Below, one piece after another: positions 24,017 through 32,468 of a stretch of 64,000 bases of DNA. The position numbers were made by a program, and so were the translations under genes. The notes under the pieces were generated by a model that worked only from the letters and a program-made list of their open reading frames with translations, was not told the origin of the DNA and did no database searches. The DNA is from Thermohalobaculum sp039184865 (GTDB taxonomy: Bacteria > Pseudomonadota > Alphaproteobacteria > Rhodobacterales > Rhodobacteraceae), in assembly GCA_039184865.1 (NCBI GenBank), contig JBCDAV010000023.1:17867-81866 (forward strand), read 5' to 3'. Each line of letters opens with the position of its first letter. Positions within the stretch are counted from its first letter, which is position 1.

Positions 24017-24517
24017 TCAGATATTCTCAGCGGCGAGGTGATCGCTGTATTCGAAAGGCACGCCCGGCTCGGTCTTGTCCGAGCGGATCACCAGCGAGGT
24101 TTTCACGTTCGAGACGTTTTCGAGCGCGAGCAGCTCGTCGGTCAGAAACGTCTGGAATGTCAACAGGTTCGGCGCCACGCATTTCAGGAGAAAGTCGATC
24201 TCGCCGTTCAGCATGTGGCATTCTCGGATCAACGGCCAGCCCTTGCACTGAGTCTCGAACGCTTCGAGGTCGGCACCTGCCTGGCTCTTGAGACTGACCA
24301 TGGCAAAGACCGTTACCTCATAGCCGAGGGCGCGACCGTTTAGGCGCGCGTGGTAGCCTTCGATCAGTCCGGTTTCCTCGAGCGTACGGACGCGGCGCAG
24401 GCAGGGCGGCGCTGAAATTCCAACCCTGCGGGACAACTCGACATTGGTCATACGGCCGTCGCCCTGGAGTTCGGCGAGAATCTTCCGGTCAATGAGGTCG
24501 AGTTTCAAGCCTGCCAT
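24017..24517 (-). CDS. Lrp/AsnC-family transcriptional regulator
   Basis: A 166-residue regulator. The N-terminal winged helix reads LDLIDRKILAELQGDGRMTNVELSRRVGISAPPCLRRVRTLEETGLI, closely matching Lrp. The C-terminal RAM domain, which usually binds amino acids and forms the octamer, begins after residue 65 and contains HMLNGEIDFLLKCVAPNL. The GISAPPCLRRVR recognition helix is the Lrp-like subtype common in alphaproteobacteria. Genes under its control cannot be told; the adjacent YbaK-like gene shares its transcript. Confidence 0.9.
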   Translation of the reverse strand: MAGLKLDLIDRKILAELQGDGRMTNVELSRRVGISAPPCLRRVRTLEETGLIEGYHARLNGRALGYEVTVFAMVSLKSQAGADLEAFETQCKGWPLIRECHMLNGEIDFLLKCVAPNLLTFQTFLTDELLALENVSNVKTSLVIRSDKTEPGVPFEYSDHLAAENI

Positions 24518-24655
24518 CAGACGTCCTGTCGCTTATCGTTTTTGTGCGTCCTCGCGCGACCGTCTCGGCGATCACCGGGCGCTGGCGAATTTCTACGTTT
24601 GACGGTAATGAAAAGCAACATTGTTGCTCACCAGCGCAATGATCGGAAAGATCGC

Positions 24656-25639
24656 ATGCCGAAGGCGACAGAAATCTGGGTTCTGACCGACGGTCGCGTC
24701 GGCAATGAGGCACAGGCGCTTGCGCTCGCCGAGGCCGTCGCACGCCAACGTGGCGGCAAGATCACGGTCAAACGCACGCCTCTACGCGGCTGGGCAGGCC
24801 GGATACCGGCGGCGATCTCGTACCGTCTGGGTGCGTGGCCGCGCGGATGGCCCTTCATCGGGATTGAAAGGGGTGCGTCGGAACTGAACTGGCCCTGGCC
24901 TGCGCTGATCGTCTCGGCCGGTCGTCGCGTCGCGCCGATCTCCGCCGCGCTGAAAAAGTTGTACGGGATCCCGGCTGTCCATCTGCTCGATCCGGAGATA
25001 CCGCTTACAGCCTTCGACGCGGTGGTCCTTCCGCGCCATGACAGGAAATCCGCCTCAAACGCAATATCGTCGCTGGGTGCTCTGACCCGGCACACGCGCC
25101 AGACACTGGATGCAGCGGCGGCGTCCTGGAATTGTCCGATGACCGATCTGAAGCTGCCGCGTTTAGCGGTTCTGATCGGTGGGCCGAGCAGATCGGCAGA
25201 CTTCACGGATGAGGACTCGCAGCGGCTCGCGCTCGCGCTCGACAGCCTCGCCGGTCACTTCGGGCTGATGATCACGGCGTCGCGGCGCACGCCGGAGAAC
25301 CTCGTTTCACGGCTGCGCAGCGCGCTGGCCGTTCGGGCCTTCATCTGGGCAAGCGAAGCGGACGGTCCCAACCCCTATCCCGGTCTGCTCGGACCGGCGG
25401 TTGCGGTGATCGTCACCGAGGACTCCGTGAACATGGTTTCCGAGGCTGCATCGACGGGCAAGCCGGTGCACGTCTTCCCGATCACACGGGTCGCGCCGAA
25501 ACTGGGTCAGTTCCATGCCGATCTGCGGGAGTATGGTGCGACGCAAAGATTTACCGGCGAGATCCGGCACTGGTCCTATACGCCCCTCGCCGAGGCCGAC
25601 CGCGTGGCAAAAGAGCTTGTGCGCCGGGGCATTGTTTGA
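24656..25639 (+). CDS. ELM1-family protein (mitochondrial fission ELM1-like)
   Basis: A 327-residue protein resembling the ELM1/DUF1022 family, with IWVLTDGRVGNEAQALALAEAVA at the start, WPALIVSAGRRVAPISAALKK, the LLDPEIPLTAFDAVVLPRHD segment, and VIVTEDSVNMVSEAASTGKPVHVFP near residue 260. The latter half is glycosyltransferase-like (GT-B). In plants ELM1 recruits a dynamin-like protein; the bacterial role is not established and envelope glycosyl transfer is possible. ATG 24656 is chosen because GGAAAG precedes it; ATG at 24608 is an alternative. Confidence 0.75.
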   Translation: MPKATEIWVLTDGRVGNEAQALALAEAVARQRGGKITVKRTPLRGWAGRIPAAISYRLGAWPRGWPFIGIERGASELNWPWPALIVSAGRRVAPISAALKKLYGIPAVHLLDPEIPLTAFDAVVLPRHDRKSASNAISSLGALTRHTRQTLDAAAASWNCPMTDLKLPRLAVLIGGPSRSADFTDEDSQRLALALDSLAGHFGLMITASRRTPENLVSRLRSALAVRAFIWASEADGPNPYPGLLGPAVAVIVTEDSVNMVSEAASTGKPVHVFPITRVAPKLGQFHADLREYGATQRFTGEIRHWSYTPLAEADRVAKELVRRGIV

Positions 25640-25659
25640 GCGGCTCGAAAGACGGCTGC

Positions 25660-25887
25660 TCACTCGTTGTCGGGAACCGGGTCATAGCCCGATCCGCCGC
25701 ATGGGTGGCAACGCCCAATGCGTCGGATCGTGAGCCACGAGCCGCGAAGCGCGCCATGCCGTTCAAGCGCCTGCAGGGCGTATTCCGAGCAGGTCGGCGC
25801 GAAACGGCAATTGCGCCCGACCCACGGGCTTCCGACCAGGCGATAGAACCTGATCGGCAGCGCGATGATCCGGGCAAGAATGCTCAT
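25660..25887 (-). CDS. yidD: Membrane protein insertion efficiency factor YidD
   Basis: A 75-residue protein with the three conserved cysteines of YidD (RNCRFAPTCSEYALQAL and GRCHPCGGSGYDPVP). An amphipathic N-terminus attaches it to the inner membrane, where it assists YidC. It follows rnpA by 6 bp in the conserved rpmH-rnpA-yidD order. Length is slightly below the E. coli protein, as usual in this class. Confidence 0.93.
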   Translation of the reverse strand: MSILARIIALPIRFYRLVGSPWVGRNCRFAPTCSEYALQALERHGALRGSWLTIRRIGRCHPCGGSGYDPVPDNE

Positions 25888-25893
25888 GCAAGG

Positions 25894-26259
25894 CTAACTC
25901 CGTTTCGACGGAGCGTGGACCCGGCCGAGGCAGTGTTCAAGGTCTGAGAGAAGTCTCGCGAATGGTCTTGCGATCGTTGTCTCGGGTCGACCGATCAATA
26001 CGTAATCCCAGCCATCCTGTCCCGTGACCGGAAGTATCTCGGATGCAGCGGCCCGAAGCCGGCGTTTGGCGCGATTTCTCGCCACCGCGTTGCCGACTTT
26101 CTTTGAGCAGGTGAACCCGACGCGAAGTCCGGGCTCGGCACCTTCAGCCTCGTCGCGCAGACGGGCCTGCAGGTTGAGACCTTTCGATCCCGCGCGATTG
26201 GCGCGCGCGCAAGCGAGGAAGTCCCGGCGTTTCTTGAGAACGGTCAGTGACCGCGGCAT
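25894..26259 (-). CDS. rnpA: Ribonuclease P protein component
   Basis: A 121-residue basic protein that supports the catalytic RNA of RNase P in tRNA 5' maturation. The N-terminal LKKRRDFLACARA and the RNR helix GNAVARNRAKRRLRAAASE are diagnostic. It lies 11 bp after rpmH on the same strand. Its start probably overlaps rpmH regulation, since L34 is usually made in large excess over RnpA. Confidence 0.93.
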   Translation of the reverse strand: MPRSLTVLKKRRDFLACARANRAGSKGLNLQARLRDEAEGAEPGLRVGFTCSKKVGNAVARNRAKRRLRAAASEILPVTGQDGWDYVLIGRPETTIARPFARLLSDLEHCLGRVHAPSKRS

Positions 26260-26270
26260 TGATCCAGACG

Positions 26271-26405
26271 TCAGGCCGAGAGCTTCTTCCGGCCCTTGAC
26301 GCGGCGACGGTTCAGGATCTTGCGGCCGTTCTTCGTCGCCATGCGGCTGCGGAAACCGTGGCGGGCTTTGCGGACGCGGTTCGAGGGCTGAAACGTGCGC
26401 TTCAT
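26271..26405 (-). CDS. rpmH: 50S ribosomal protein L34
   Basis: A 44-residue basic protein, MKRTFQPSNRVRKARHGFR followed by RMATKNGRKILNRRRVKGRKKLSA, a textbook L34. The short start at 26405 is correct; the longer frame to 26501 has no family support. It is the first gene of the rpmH-rnpA-yidD transcript. Confidence 0.96.
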   Translation of the reverse strand: MKRTFQPSNRVRKARHGFRSRMATKNGRKILNRRRVKGRKKLSA

Positions 26406-26650
26406 GTTCGCTTCTCCCGGGCCGGACGGACCTGCCCTCATCGGTGCGGCGCGGCCGATCGCGCCTGCCAGATCAATCAAGAGACGGGCGGATACCGCCA
26501 AGATCCCCGCGAGTCAACGATCCATTCAGGACCCGGCGTTATGTTTCAGTCGAGACACGGTGGATCAAGCCGCTGTGAGACCACTGGCGCAGGGCCGCTT
26601 GCCGCTCAATATGGCCTGATGTCAGCAGCAGAGCTTTTCAGGAGATGTCC

Positions 26651-27388
26651 ATGCCCAGCGATCAGGCGCCCGTCGCCATGACGCGCAAGAGCGCGTTTGC
26701 GCGCTACTTGCCGATTACCCTGATCGCGATCGGTGCGATCGCCGCGATCATCGTCGCCCGCGACTATCTGAGCTTCGAGGCGCTGGCGGCGAATTACGAG
26801 AACTTGCAGCGCTGGCAGTCGGACAATCAGGTGCTCTCGGTCGTCGTGTTCTGTGCGGCCTACATCCTGTCGGTCGCCTTCTCGGTGCCGGGCGCCATTT
26901 GGCTCACGCTGCTCGGTGGCTTCCTGTTCGGGACGATCGCCGGGACCGCGATGGTCGTGGCATCGGCGACGGCGGGTGCGCTGCTGATCTTTCTTGCCGC
27001 ACGGACAGCGCTGGGCGATGCGCTGCGGACCCGCGCTGGTCCATGGCTTGCGCGCATGGAGGATGGCTTCCGTGATGGCGAGATCAGCTACCTGCTGATC
27101 ATGCGGCTGGTCCCGGCAGTTCCGTTCTTCATCGCGAACCTCGCGCCTGCCTTCCTCGGCGCGCGGACGTGGACGTTCCTGTGGACGACCCTGGTTGGGA
27201 TCGTGCCGGGGACGCTCGTCTTTATCTCGATCGGTGCCGGCCTGGGTGAGCAGCTGTCCCAGGGAACACCGCCCAATCTCGGCGTCATTTTCCAGTGGCA
27301 CATTCTTGGCCCGTTGCTCGGTCTCGCCGCTCTGGCCTCGTTGCCCCTGATCTTGAAGGCGGCCGGGATTACGAAAGCCAAGTCGTGA
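26651..27388 (+). CDS. TVP38/TMEM64-family membrane protein
   Basis: A 245-residue inner-membrane protein of the VTT/SNARE-associated (DedA-like) family. It has a hydrophobic N-terminal segment, then the conserved core FSVPGAIWLTLLGGFLFG and GTAMVVASATAGALLIFLAARTALGD, and near residue 150 YLLIMRLVPAVPFFIANLAPAFLG. Family members are linked to lipid scrambling or undecaprenyl phosphate recycling. The ATG at 26651 is preferred because AGGAG ends 6 bases upstream; ATG at 26645 has no room for one. Its TGA overlaps the GTG of the next gene. Confidence 0.87.
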   Translation: MPSDQAPVAMTRKSAFARYLPITLIAIGAIAAIIVARDYLSFEALAANYENLQRWQSDNQVLSVVVFCAAYILSVAFSVPGAIWLTLLGGFLFGTIAGTAMVVASATAGALLIFLAARTALGDALRTRAGPWLARMEDGFRDGEISYLLIMRLVPAVPFFIANLAPAFLGARTWTFLWTTLVGIVPGTLVFISIGAGLGEQLSQGTPPNLGVIFQWHILGPLLGLAALASLPLILKAAGITKAKS

Positions 27389-28809
27389 GCGAGGTGCTGA
27401 CGCCGGATCTCTGCGTCATCGGAGGCGGGTCCGGCGGACTCTCGGTCGCGGCGGGTGCCGTCCAGATGGGGGCCTCGGTTGTCCTGATCGAAGGCCACAA
27501 GATGGGTGGCGACTGCCTGAACTACGGGTGTGTTCCGTCCAAGGCCCTGATCGCGGCCGGGAAGGCCGCGCACGCCCATCGCAGCTCGGCGCCCTTCGGT
27601 GTCGCAGCGCACGACCCGGACGTGGATTACGCTGCTGCCATGACGCATGTTCACGGCGTCATTGCCGGGATCGAGCCGCACGACTCCGTCGAACGTTTCG
27701 AAGGACTGGGCGTCAAGGTGATCGAGGCTATGGCGCGGTTCGTCGACCCGAACACGGTCGAGGCGGGTGGTATGCGCGTTCAGCCGCGCCGCTTCGTCGT
27801 GGCAACAGGATCCGGGCCCATGGTGCCGCCGATCCCCGGCCTCGACACCGTGCCCTATCTGACCAACGAGAGCCTCTGGGAACTGCGCGACCTGCCCGGG
27901 CATCTCGTCGTGATTGGCGGCGGCCCGATCGGACTGGAGATGGCGCAGGCGCACCGCCGCCTCGGCGCAGACGTCACCGTGCTGGAAGCCGCTCGCGCCC
28001 TGGCCAAGGACGATCCGGAGATTGCGGCAGTCGCACTCGAGAAACTGCGGGGCGAGGGGGTCGACATCCGCGAGGGCGCCAAGGTCGTCGAACTGTCCGG
28101 CAGCGACGGTGCGATCACTGTGACGCTCGAGGACGGCAGCGAGGTTCAGGGAACGCATCTGCTGATCGCCGTCGGGCGCAGGGCAAATGTCGACAAGCTG
28201 GACCTTGCCGCGGGTCACATCGAGCATACACCGGGGGGCATTACCGTGACGCCGGGTCTGCGGTCGGTCTCGAACAAGCGCGTCTATGCCATCGGAGACG
28301 TTGCCGGCGGGCTGCAGTTCACGCACGTGGCCGGATATCAGGCGGGTCTGGTGATCCGGAACGCGCTGTTCCGGATGCCGGTGAAAAACCGGACTGACAT
28401 CATTCCGTGGGTCACGTACACCGATCCCGAGGTCGCCCATGTCGGGCTGACCGAAGCGGCGGCAAAGGCTGAGCATGGCGATGCCGTCGAGGTCGCCCGG
28501 TTCGAATTCGCGGAGAATGACCGGGCGCGGGCGGAGCTGAAGACCGCCGGATTTGCCAAGGCGGTGACCGGGCGGCGCGGCAAGATATTGGGTGCATCCA
28601 TGGTCGGGGCGTCGGCTGGAGAACTGATCCAGCCATGGGCACTGGCGGTCTCAAAGGGTCTCAAGATCGGCGATATGGCCGGCCATGTCGCGGCGTATCC
28701 GACCTTGGGCGAGGTCTCGAAACGCACCGCCGGCGCCTACTATACGCCCCGGCTTTTCCAGAGCGACCGTGTAAAATTGATCGTCCGCCTTCTTGCACGC
28801 TTGGGGTGA
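27385..28809 (+). CDS. FAD-dependent pyridine nucleotide-disulfide oxidoreductase
   Basis: A 474-residue flavoprotein starting at GTG with a 4-bp GTGA overlap. Domains: FAD-binding DLCVIGGGSGGLSVAAGA at residues 6-23, redox-active disulfide GGDCLNYGCVPSK near residue 41-53, NAD-binding VIGGGPIGLEMAQAHRRLGADV near 176, and AIGDVAGGLQFTHVAGYQAG near 305. The C-terminal dimerisation domain has HVAAYPTLGEVSKR instead of the dihydrolipoyl dehydrogenase His-Pro-T pattern. This, and pairing with a TVP38 gene, matches the mercuric-reductase-like branch of uncertain substrate. It is not a typical lipoamide dehydrogenase. Confidence 0.87.
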   Translation: MSEVLTPDLCVIGGGSGGLSVAAGAVQMGASVVLIEGHKMGGDCLNYGCVPSKALIAAGKAAHAHRSSAPFGVAAHDPDVDYAAAMTHVHGVIAGIEPHDSVERFEGLGVKVIEAMARFVDPNTVEAGGMRVQPRRFVVATGSGPMVPPIPGLDTVPYLTNESLWELRDLPGHLVVIGGGPIGLEMAQAHRRLGADVTVLEAARALAKDDPEIAAVALEKLRGEGVDIREGAKVVELSGSDGAITVTLEDGSEVQGTHLLIAVGRRANVDKLDLAAGHIEHTPGGITVTPGLRSVSNKRVYAIGDVAGGLQFTHVAGYQAGLVIRNALFRMPVKNRTDIIPWVTYTDPEVAHVGLTEAAAKAEHGDAVEVARFEFAENDRARAELKTAGFAKAVTGRRGKILGASMVGASAGELIQPWALAVSKGLKIGDMAGHVAAYPTLGEVSKRTAGAYYTPRLFQSDRVKLIVRLLARLG

Positions 28810-28851
28810 TCGGACTTAACGTCCCCGCGCGAAAGGAAAATTGGATCGCGT

Positions 28852-30255
28852 ATGGGCCTGCTTCGCAGCCTTTCGGGAAGACTGCTGGTCGTCACCATTG
28901 CGGTGGTGATGCTCGCCGAGATTGCGATCTTCGTGCCGTCCGTCGCCCGGTTCCGCGAGGACTACCTCATGGAGCGGGTGCGCCGGGCCGAGATTGCGGC
29001 TCTCACTGTACTGGCGGCACCAGATCAGATGGTCTCGCGCGATCTTGAAAACGAGTTGATCTCGCGCGCCGAGGTCCTCAATGTCGTGGTACGCCGCGAC
29101 GGCATCCGCGAGATGGTTCTGACAAGCGGGACGCTGGCGCCGATCACTGCGAGCTACGACCTTCGCGAACCGTCGATCCTCGAACTGATCCGCGATGCGC
29201 TGTTACGCATTGCGGCGACCGAGGGCGGCGTGATCCGGATCATTGCCTACGCACCCGCGGACATGGGCAAGGAGCTCGAGATAACGCTCCGCGCAGGACC
29301 GCTGACGGATGCGATGCGGCAGTACGGTCTGAATATCCTGATCCTGAGCCTCGCAATTTCGGTCGTGACGTCTGTCATGGTCTTCGTTGCTGTGCGCCGG
29401 GCCGTCGTCAGCCCGATCACCGGCGTGATCGAAAACCTCAAACACTTCTCAGAGAACCCGGAGGATCCGGAGCGCGCGATCGTGCCACGCAGCCGGGTCG
29501 GTGAAATCGCCGAGGCCGAGAGCGCCGTTGCCGAGATGCAGAGAGATGTCCAAGCGGCTTTGAAATCGCGCGCCCGTCTTGCCTCGCTGGGTGAAGCCGT
29601 GGCGAAGATCAGCCACGATCTGCGCAATATCCTCGCGACGACGCAGCTCATGGTCGACCGGCTCGAGATGAGCCAGGATCCGATCGTCGGGCGCACAACG
29701 CCGAAGCTGCTGAATTCGCTCGACCGGGCGATCCGTCTTTGCCAGTCGACGCTGACCTACGGCAAGGCCGAGGAAGCACCGCCCGAGACCCGGATCGTCG
29801 CGGTCTCTGATCTTGCTCTGGAAGTTGCCGAGGGGCTTGGTCTTGTTCCCGGCGATGCAAGTGTCTCGTGTTCGATCGAGATCGCCGCAGATGTGGTCGC
29901 CGAGGCCGACCCCGAACACCTCTACCGCGTCCTGAACAATCTGATGCGCAACGCGGCGCAGGCGATCCGCAATACCGATCGCCCAGGTACCATAACGATC
30001 GGCGCCGAGACCCTCGATGGCTCCGTGGCGATTACCGTGGAGGATACCGGACCCGGTTTGCCTGCAAAGTCATTGCAGCATCTCTTCAAGCCGTTCCGGG
30101 GAAGTTCGAGCCGCGAGGGAACAGGGCTCGGACTGGCGATTGCCCACGAGTTGATCACCGTCAATCGGGGCAAGCTGGAACTGGTCGCGTCGACGACCGC
30201 AGGGACGCAGTTCTGCATCACGCTGCCGGGACGCGCCGCCATGGCGGCCGAGTAG
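28852..30255 (+). CDS. Sensor histidine kinase
   Basis: A 467-residue membrane kinase. A hydrophobic segment at 10-30 and another at about 162-185 enclose a periplasmic sensor region of about 130 residues. A HAMP-like linker follows, then the dimerisation helix KISHDLRN with phospho-acceptor His255. The ATP-binding domain has the N box NNLMRNAAQAI, VEDTGPGLP and GTGLGLAIAHELI. AAAGGAAAA precedes the ATG. No response regulator gene is adjacent, so it is an orphan kinase in this window. Confidence 0.9.
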   Translation: MGLLRSLSGRLLVVTIAVVMLAEIAIFVPSVARFREDYLMERVRRAEIAALTVLAAPDQMVSRDLENELISRAEVLNVVVRRDGIREMVLTSGTLAPITASYDLREPSILELIRDALLRIAATEGGVIRIIAYAPADMGKELEITLRAGPLTDAMRQYGLNILILSLAISVVTSVMVFVAVRRAVVSPITGVIENLKHFSENPEDPERAIVPRSRVGEIAEAESAVAEMQRDVQAALKSRARLASLGEAVAKISHDLRNILATTQLMVDRLEMSQDPIVGRTTPKLLNSLDRAIRLCQSTLTYGKAEEAPPETRIVAVSDLALEVAEGLGLVPGDASVSCSIEIAADVVAEADPEHLYRVLNNLMRNAAQAIRNTDRPGTITIGAETLDGSVAITVEDTGPGLPAKSLQHLFKPFRGSSSREGTGLGLAIAHELITVNRGKLELVASTTAGTQFCITLPGRAAMAAE

Positions 30256-30341
30256 CACCGTGCGGAGATCACGTGTTTACCCCTTGCATTGACTGAGGCC
30301 TGAGGCTAAGTCCTGCGGCCTGTCGCGATGCGGCACGGCCT

Positions 30342-30418
30342 GCACCGGTAGCTCAGCTGGATAGAGCACCAGACTACGAATCTGGGGGTCGGGGGTTCGA
30401 ATCCTCCCCGGTGCGCCA
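30342..30418 (+). tRNA. tRNA-Arg (anticodon ACG)
   Basis: A 77-base cloverleaf. The acceptor stem GCACCGG pairs with CCGGTGC (30408-30414), followed by a discriminator G and an encoded CCA at 30416-30418. The D arm has TAGCTCAGCTGGATAGAGCA. The anticodon stem CCAGA/TCTGG closes loop CTACGAA with ACG at 30376-30378. The T arm holds GGTTCGAATCC. It is the last conserved feature before the accessory part of the window, a frequent integration target. Confidence 0.97.
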
Positions 30419-31339
30419 AATAAATCATGTATTTCAGGGTGTTGCGATCTTCATCATAATGATGCGATTGAATTGTTAATCCGTATCCGAACTGTATCCG
30501 ATAAGCATGGCTAATGAGATTGTGGTCTGCACCGCGCTCTGAAGTGTCCACTGAAGCGGCCGAATTGCTCGCTCCCAAACGCTACCATGAAGCTGGGGAG
30601 GCGTCTTAGACCCTCACGAGGTGGAGTACGAGATACCACGCTCGGGCTAGTCCTCGAGAGTAGCCCATGCATCGCGCTCGTAGACCACAGCTTGGAAGGC
30701 TGAGGTCTCACCACTACACAACGCCCGCGTTGATATTGTTCGAGACTTTTCAGTACCTTAACTGCTTTCGATCCCGACATGGTCGAATACCAAGTTCCCA
30801 CGGGTGACGCAAGCCTGAGAAACTGCTTCAATGCTTACCTTTTGGCGCGAATCTTGGCACCGGCTGGGCGTTTCAATAGAAATCTCAAGATTCAACACCC
30901 GTCATAATTGGCGGAAACCAGGCATTCGCTGCAGATCGCATCAACGACGGCGATGCGCAGGAAGCGGACACAATGGAAATGCGGGGACGGCCCAGAGCGG
31001 TCCTCAATTGAGTTGCTTGGCTTCGCAATCGCAGCATGGAAAAGCGGACTCAGATTTGGCTGGTCATGGCGGTTGCGAGCTTCGGCAACCTTGCGCCACT
31101 TCCTGCCCTTCGTTCGAGGCGCAACGAATGTCCCAATAGAGCCCGTTCTGCAGAATGGTGGAGCGCATTAATCTGGTGAACGGGTACAGGAGCGGAAATT
31201 CGTAGAGCATGGTCTACGCGCAAGTCAGCACGAACTCAGACGCTCAATCACTTTCGGCTGACCTCGCACTTTTCGTCGTTCTGGAGACCTCAAGAGAACC
31301 AGCTTGGAGCGCTATTATGTCGGGTAAGAACACGATGAC
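30419..31339. other. 921-bp gap with degenerate sequence after tRNA-Arg
   Basis: No supportable protein gene is seen. Short ORFs on both strands lack family features and good ribosome-binding sites. The first 90 bases are AT-rich and contain two GTATCCGA copies, possible recombinase arm-site repeats. A tRNA-Gly-like fragment lies on the minus strand at 30655-30724. A 44-codon ORF at about 31210-31344 (+) slightly resembles the start of LysR regulators but is too short to call. The region looks like scrambled DNA at an integration boundary. Confidence 0.5.
30655..30724 (-). other. tRNA-Gly(TCC)-like fragment
   Basis: On the minus strand a D-loop-like TAGTGGTGAG is followed by TCAGCCTTCCAAGCTG, in which CAGC/GCTG would close a CTTCCAA loop with a TCC anticodon. 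No matching 3' acceptor arm or TTCGA T-loop follows, so at most the 5' two-thirds of a tRNA remains. Probably not functional. Confidence 0.3.
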
Positions 31340-32446
31340 TTAGAGCGAAAATGGCAGGTCCAACAAGGTTCCTGCAAACCTCTCGTCTCGGCTAAGTACT
31401 TCGACCTCGGCGCCGACCAGAGTTTCAATCGACACAAGCGCATAGCCGACAACGCATTTCATTCGGTAGGACCAAGCGCGATGGGTCATATACCCAATCG
31501 AGGCTCCGTTCTCTTGAATCGGCCACCAAATGGACTGGTCTTCGCTCGTGTCCTTGTGATCAAGCAAGATGCCCATCTGGCGACGTTTGACCCCTTTAGC
31601 CTTTATGTCCCGCAGTGCGGAGACGCCGATCACTTCCTCGTCCAGATGCAGGTCAACGAACTTCTCCATGCGTACTTCGAACGGGTTGGTGTTGTCGTCG
31701 GTGTCGGTGCCATAGTTGAGCAGACCGCTTTCGGTGCGCTCTGAAGGGTTTGGATAGCCAGGGCCGATATCGTAAGGCTTTCCCGCCTCCTTGACGATTT
31801 GCCAGAGCCGGTCGCCCTTGGCGCCATCCATCAGGTAAAGCTCGAACCCGCCCTGTTTGGACCAGCCCGACCTGGCGACCTTCAGCGGGATGCCCTCGAT
31901 CTCGGCATCGGCGAACCAGAAGTACTTTAGGTCGCGCACCCAGTCGCCGAGGATCGACACCACCACGTCCTCGGCCTTTGGACCCTGCACCGCCATGGGG
32001 GAGACGTCCGGTTCGCTGACCTCGACATCAAGGCGGCGCTCACCCGCGACGCAACGTGCCCAAAACCAGATGTCGGAGTTGCCAATGGACAGCCAATAGC
32101 AATCGTCCGCGATCTTTAGCGCAATCGGGTCATTCAGAAGCACACCCCGGTGGTCGCAAATGGTGACATACTTGCCTTGGCCAATCTTCTGACCTGAGAG
32201 ATCCCGCGTACAGAGCATTTGCGCCAGAAGCCGAGCATCCGGCCCCTTCATCTGGACTTGGCGCTGTGCCGCGACATCCCACATGGAGACGCCATTGATC
32301 AGGCGCCAGTACTCCGCTTCCCGATCCCCATAGCCACGCGGAATAAGCATGCGGTTGTAGGTGAGCAGAGATTCGGCTCCCTCAGCGATAGTGGAATCGT
32401 AATAGGGCGATTTGCGGAGCCGGCCTGCAGCAATAATCTCTGCCAT
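31340..32446 (-). CDS. DmdA-like DMSP demethylase / GcvT-family aminomethyltransferase
   Basis: A 368-residue tetrahydrofolate-dependent enzyme. Its length equals DmdA, which demethylates DMSP to methylmercaptopropionate. It shows the segments that separate DmdA from glycine-cleavage T protein: WDVAAQRQVQMKGPDA near residue 50, EPDVSPMAVQGPKAED near 150, ARSGWSKQGGFELYL near 190, then ERTESGLLNYGTD. T protein has SGYTGEDGFE at the third site. Sequence from memory of roseobacter DmdA is similar but clearly diverged, so a distant DmdA clade or another methyl donor is possible. The start at 32446 is chosen by family length; the upstream open frame overlaps the SDR gene. Confidence 0.75.
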   Translation of the reverse strand: MAEIIAAGRLRKSPYYDSTIAEGAESLLTYNRMLIPRGYGDREAEYWRLINGVSMWDVAAQRQVQMKGPDARLLAQMLCTRDLSGQKIGQGKYVTICDHRGVLLNDPIALKIADDCYWLSIGNSDIWFWARCVAGERRLDVEVSEPDVSPMAVQGPKAEDVVVSILGDWVRDLKYFWFADAEIEGIPLKVARSGWSKQGGFELYLMDGAKGDRLWQIVKEAGKPYDIGPGYPNPSERTESGLLNYGTDTDDNTNPFEVRMEKFVDLHLDEEVIGVSALRDIKAKGVKRRQMGILLDHKDTSEDQSIWWPIQENGASIGYMTHRAWSYRMKCVVGYALVSIETLVGAEVEVLSRDERFAGTLLDLPFSL

Positions 32447-32468
32447 CGAATTGTCTTTGGCTTTCCGA

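Noticed and set aside
26271..26405. oriC next to rpmH
   Set aside because: The rpmH-rnpA-yidD order is present, but no dnaA or DnaA-box cluster lies nearby; in this bacterial group the origin is usually elsewhere.
30306..30578. Minus-strand ORF reading GGFEPPTPRFVVW
   Set aside because: A well-known spurious translation of tRNA sequence; it covers the tRNA-Arg gene.
31210..31344. Short LysR-like ORF
   Set aside because: Only 44 codons with weak resemblance to a LysR N-terminus and no helix-turn-helix.
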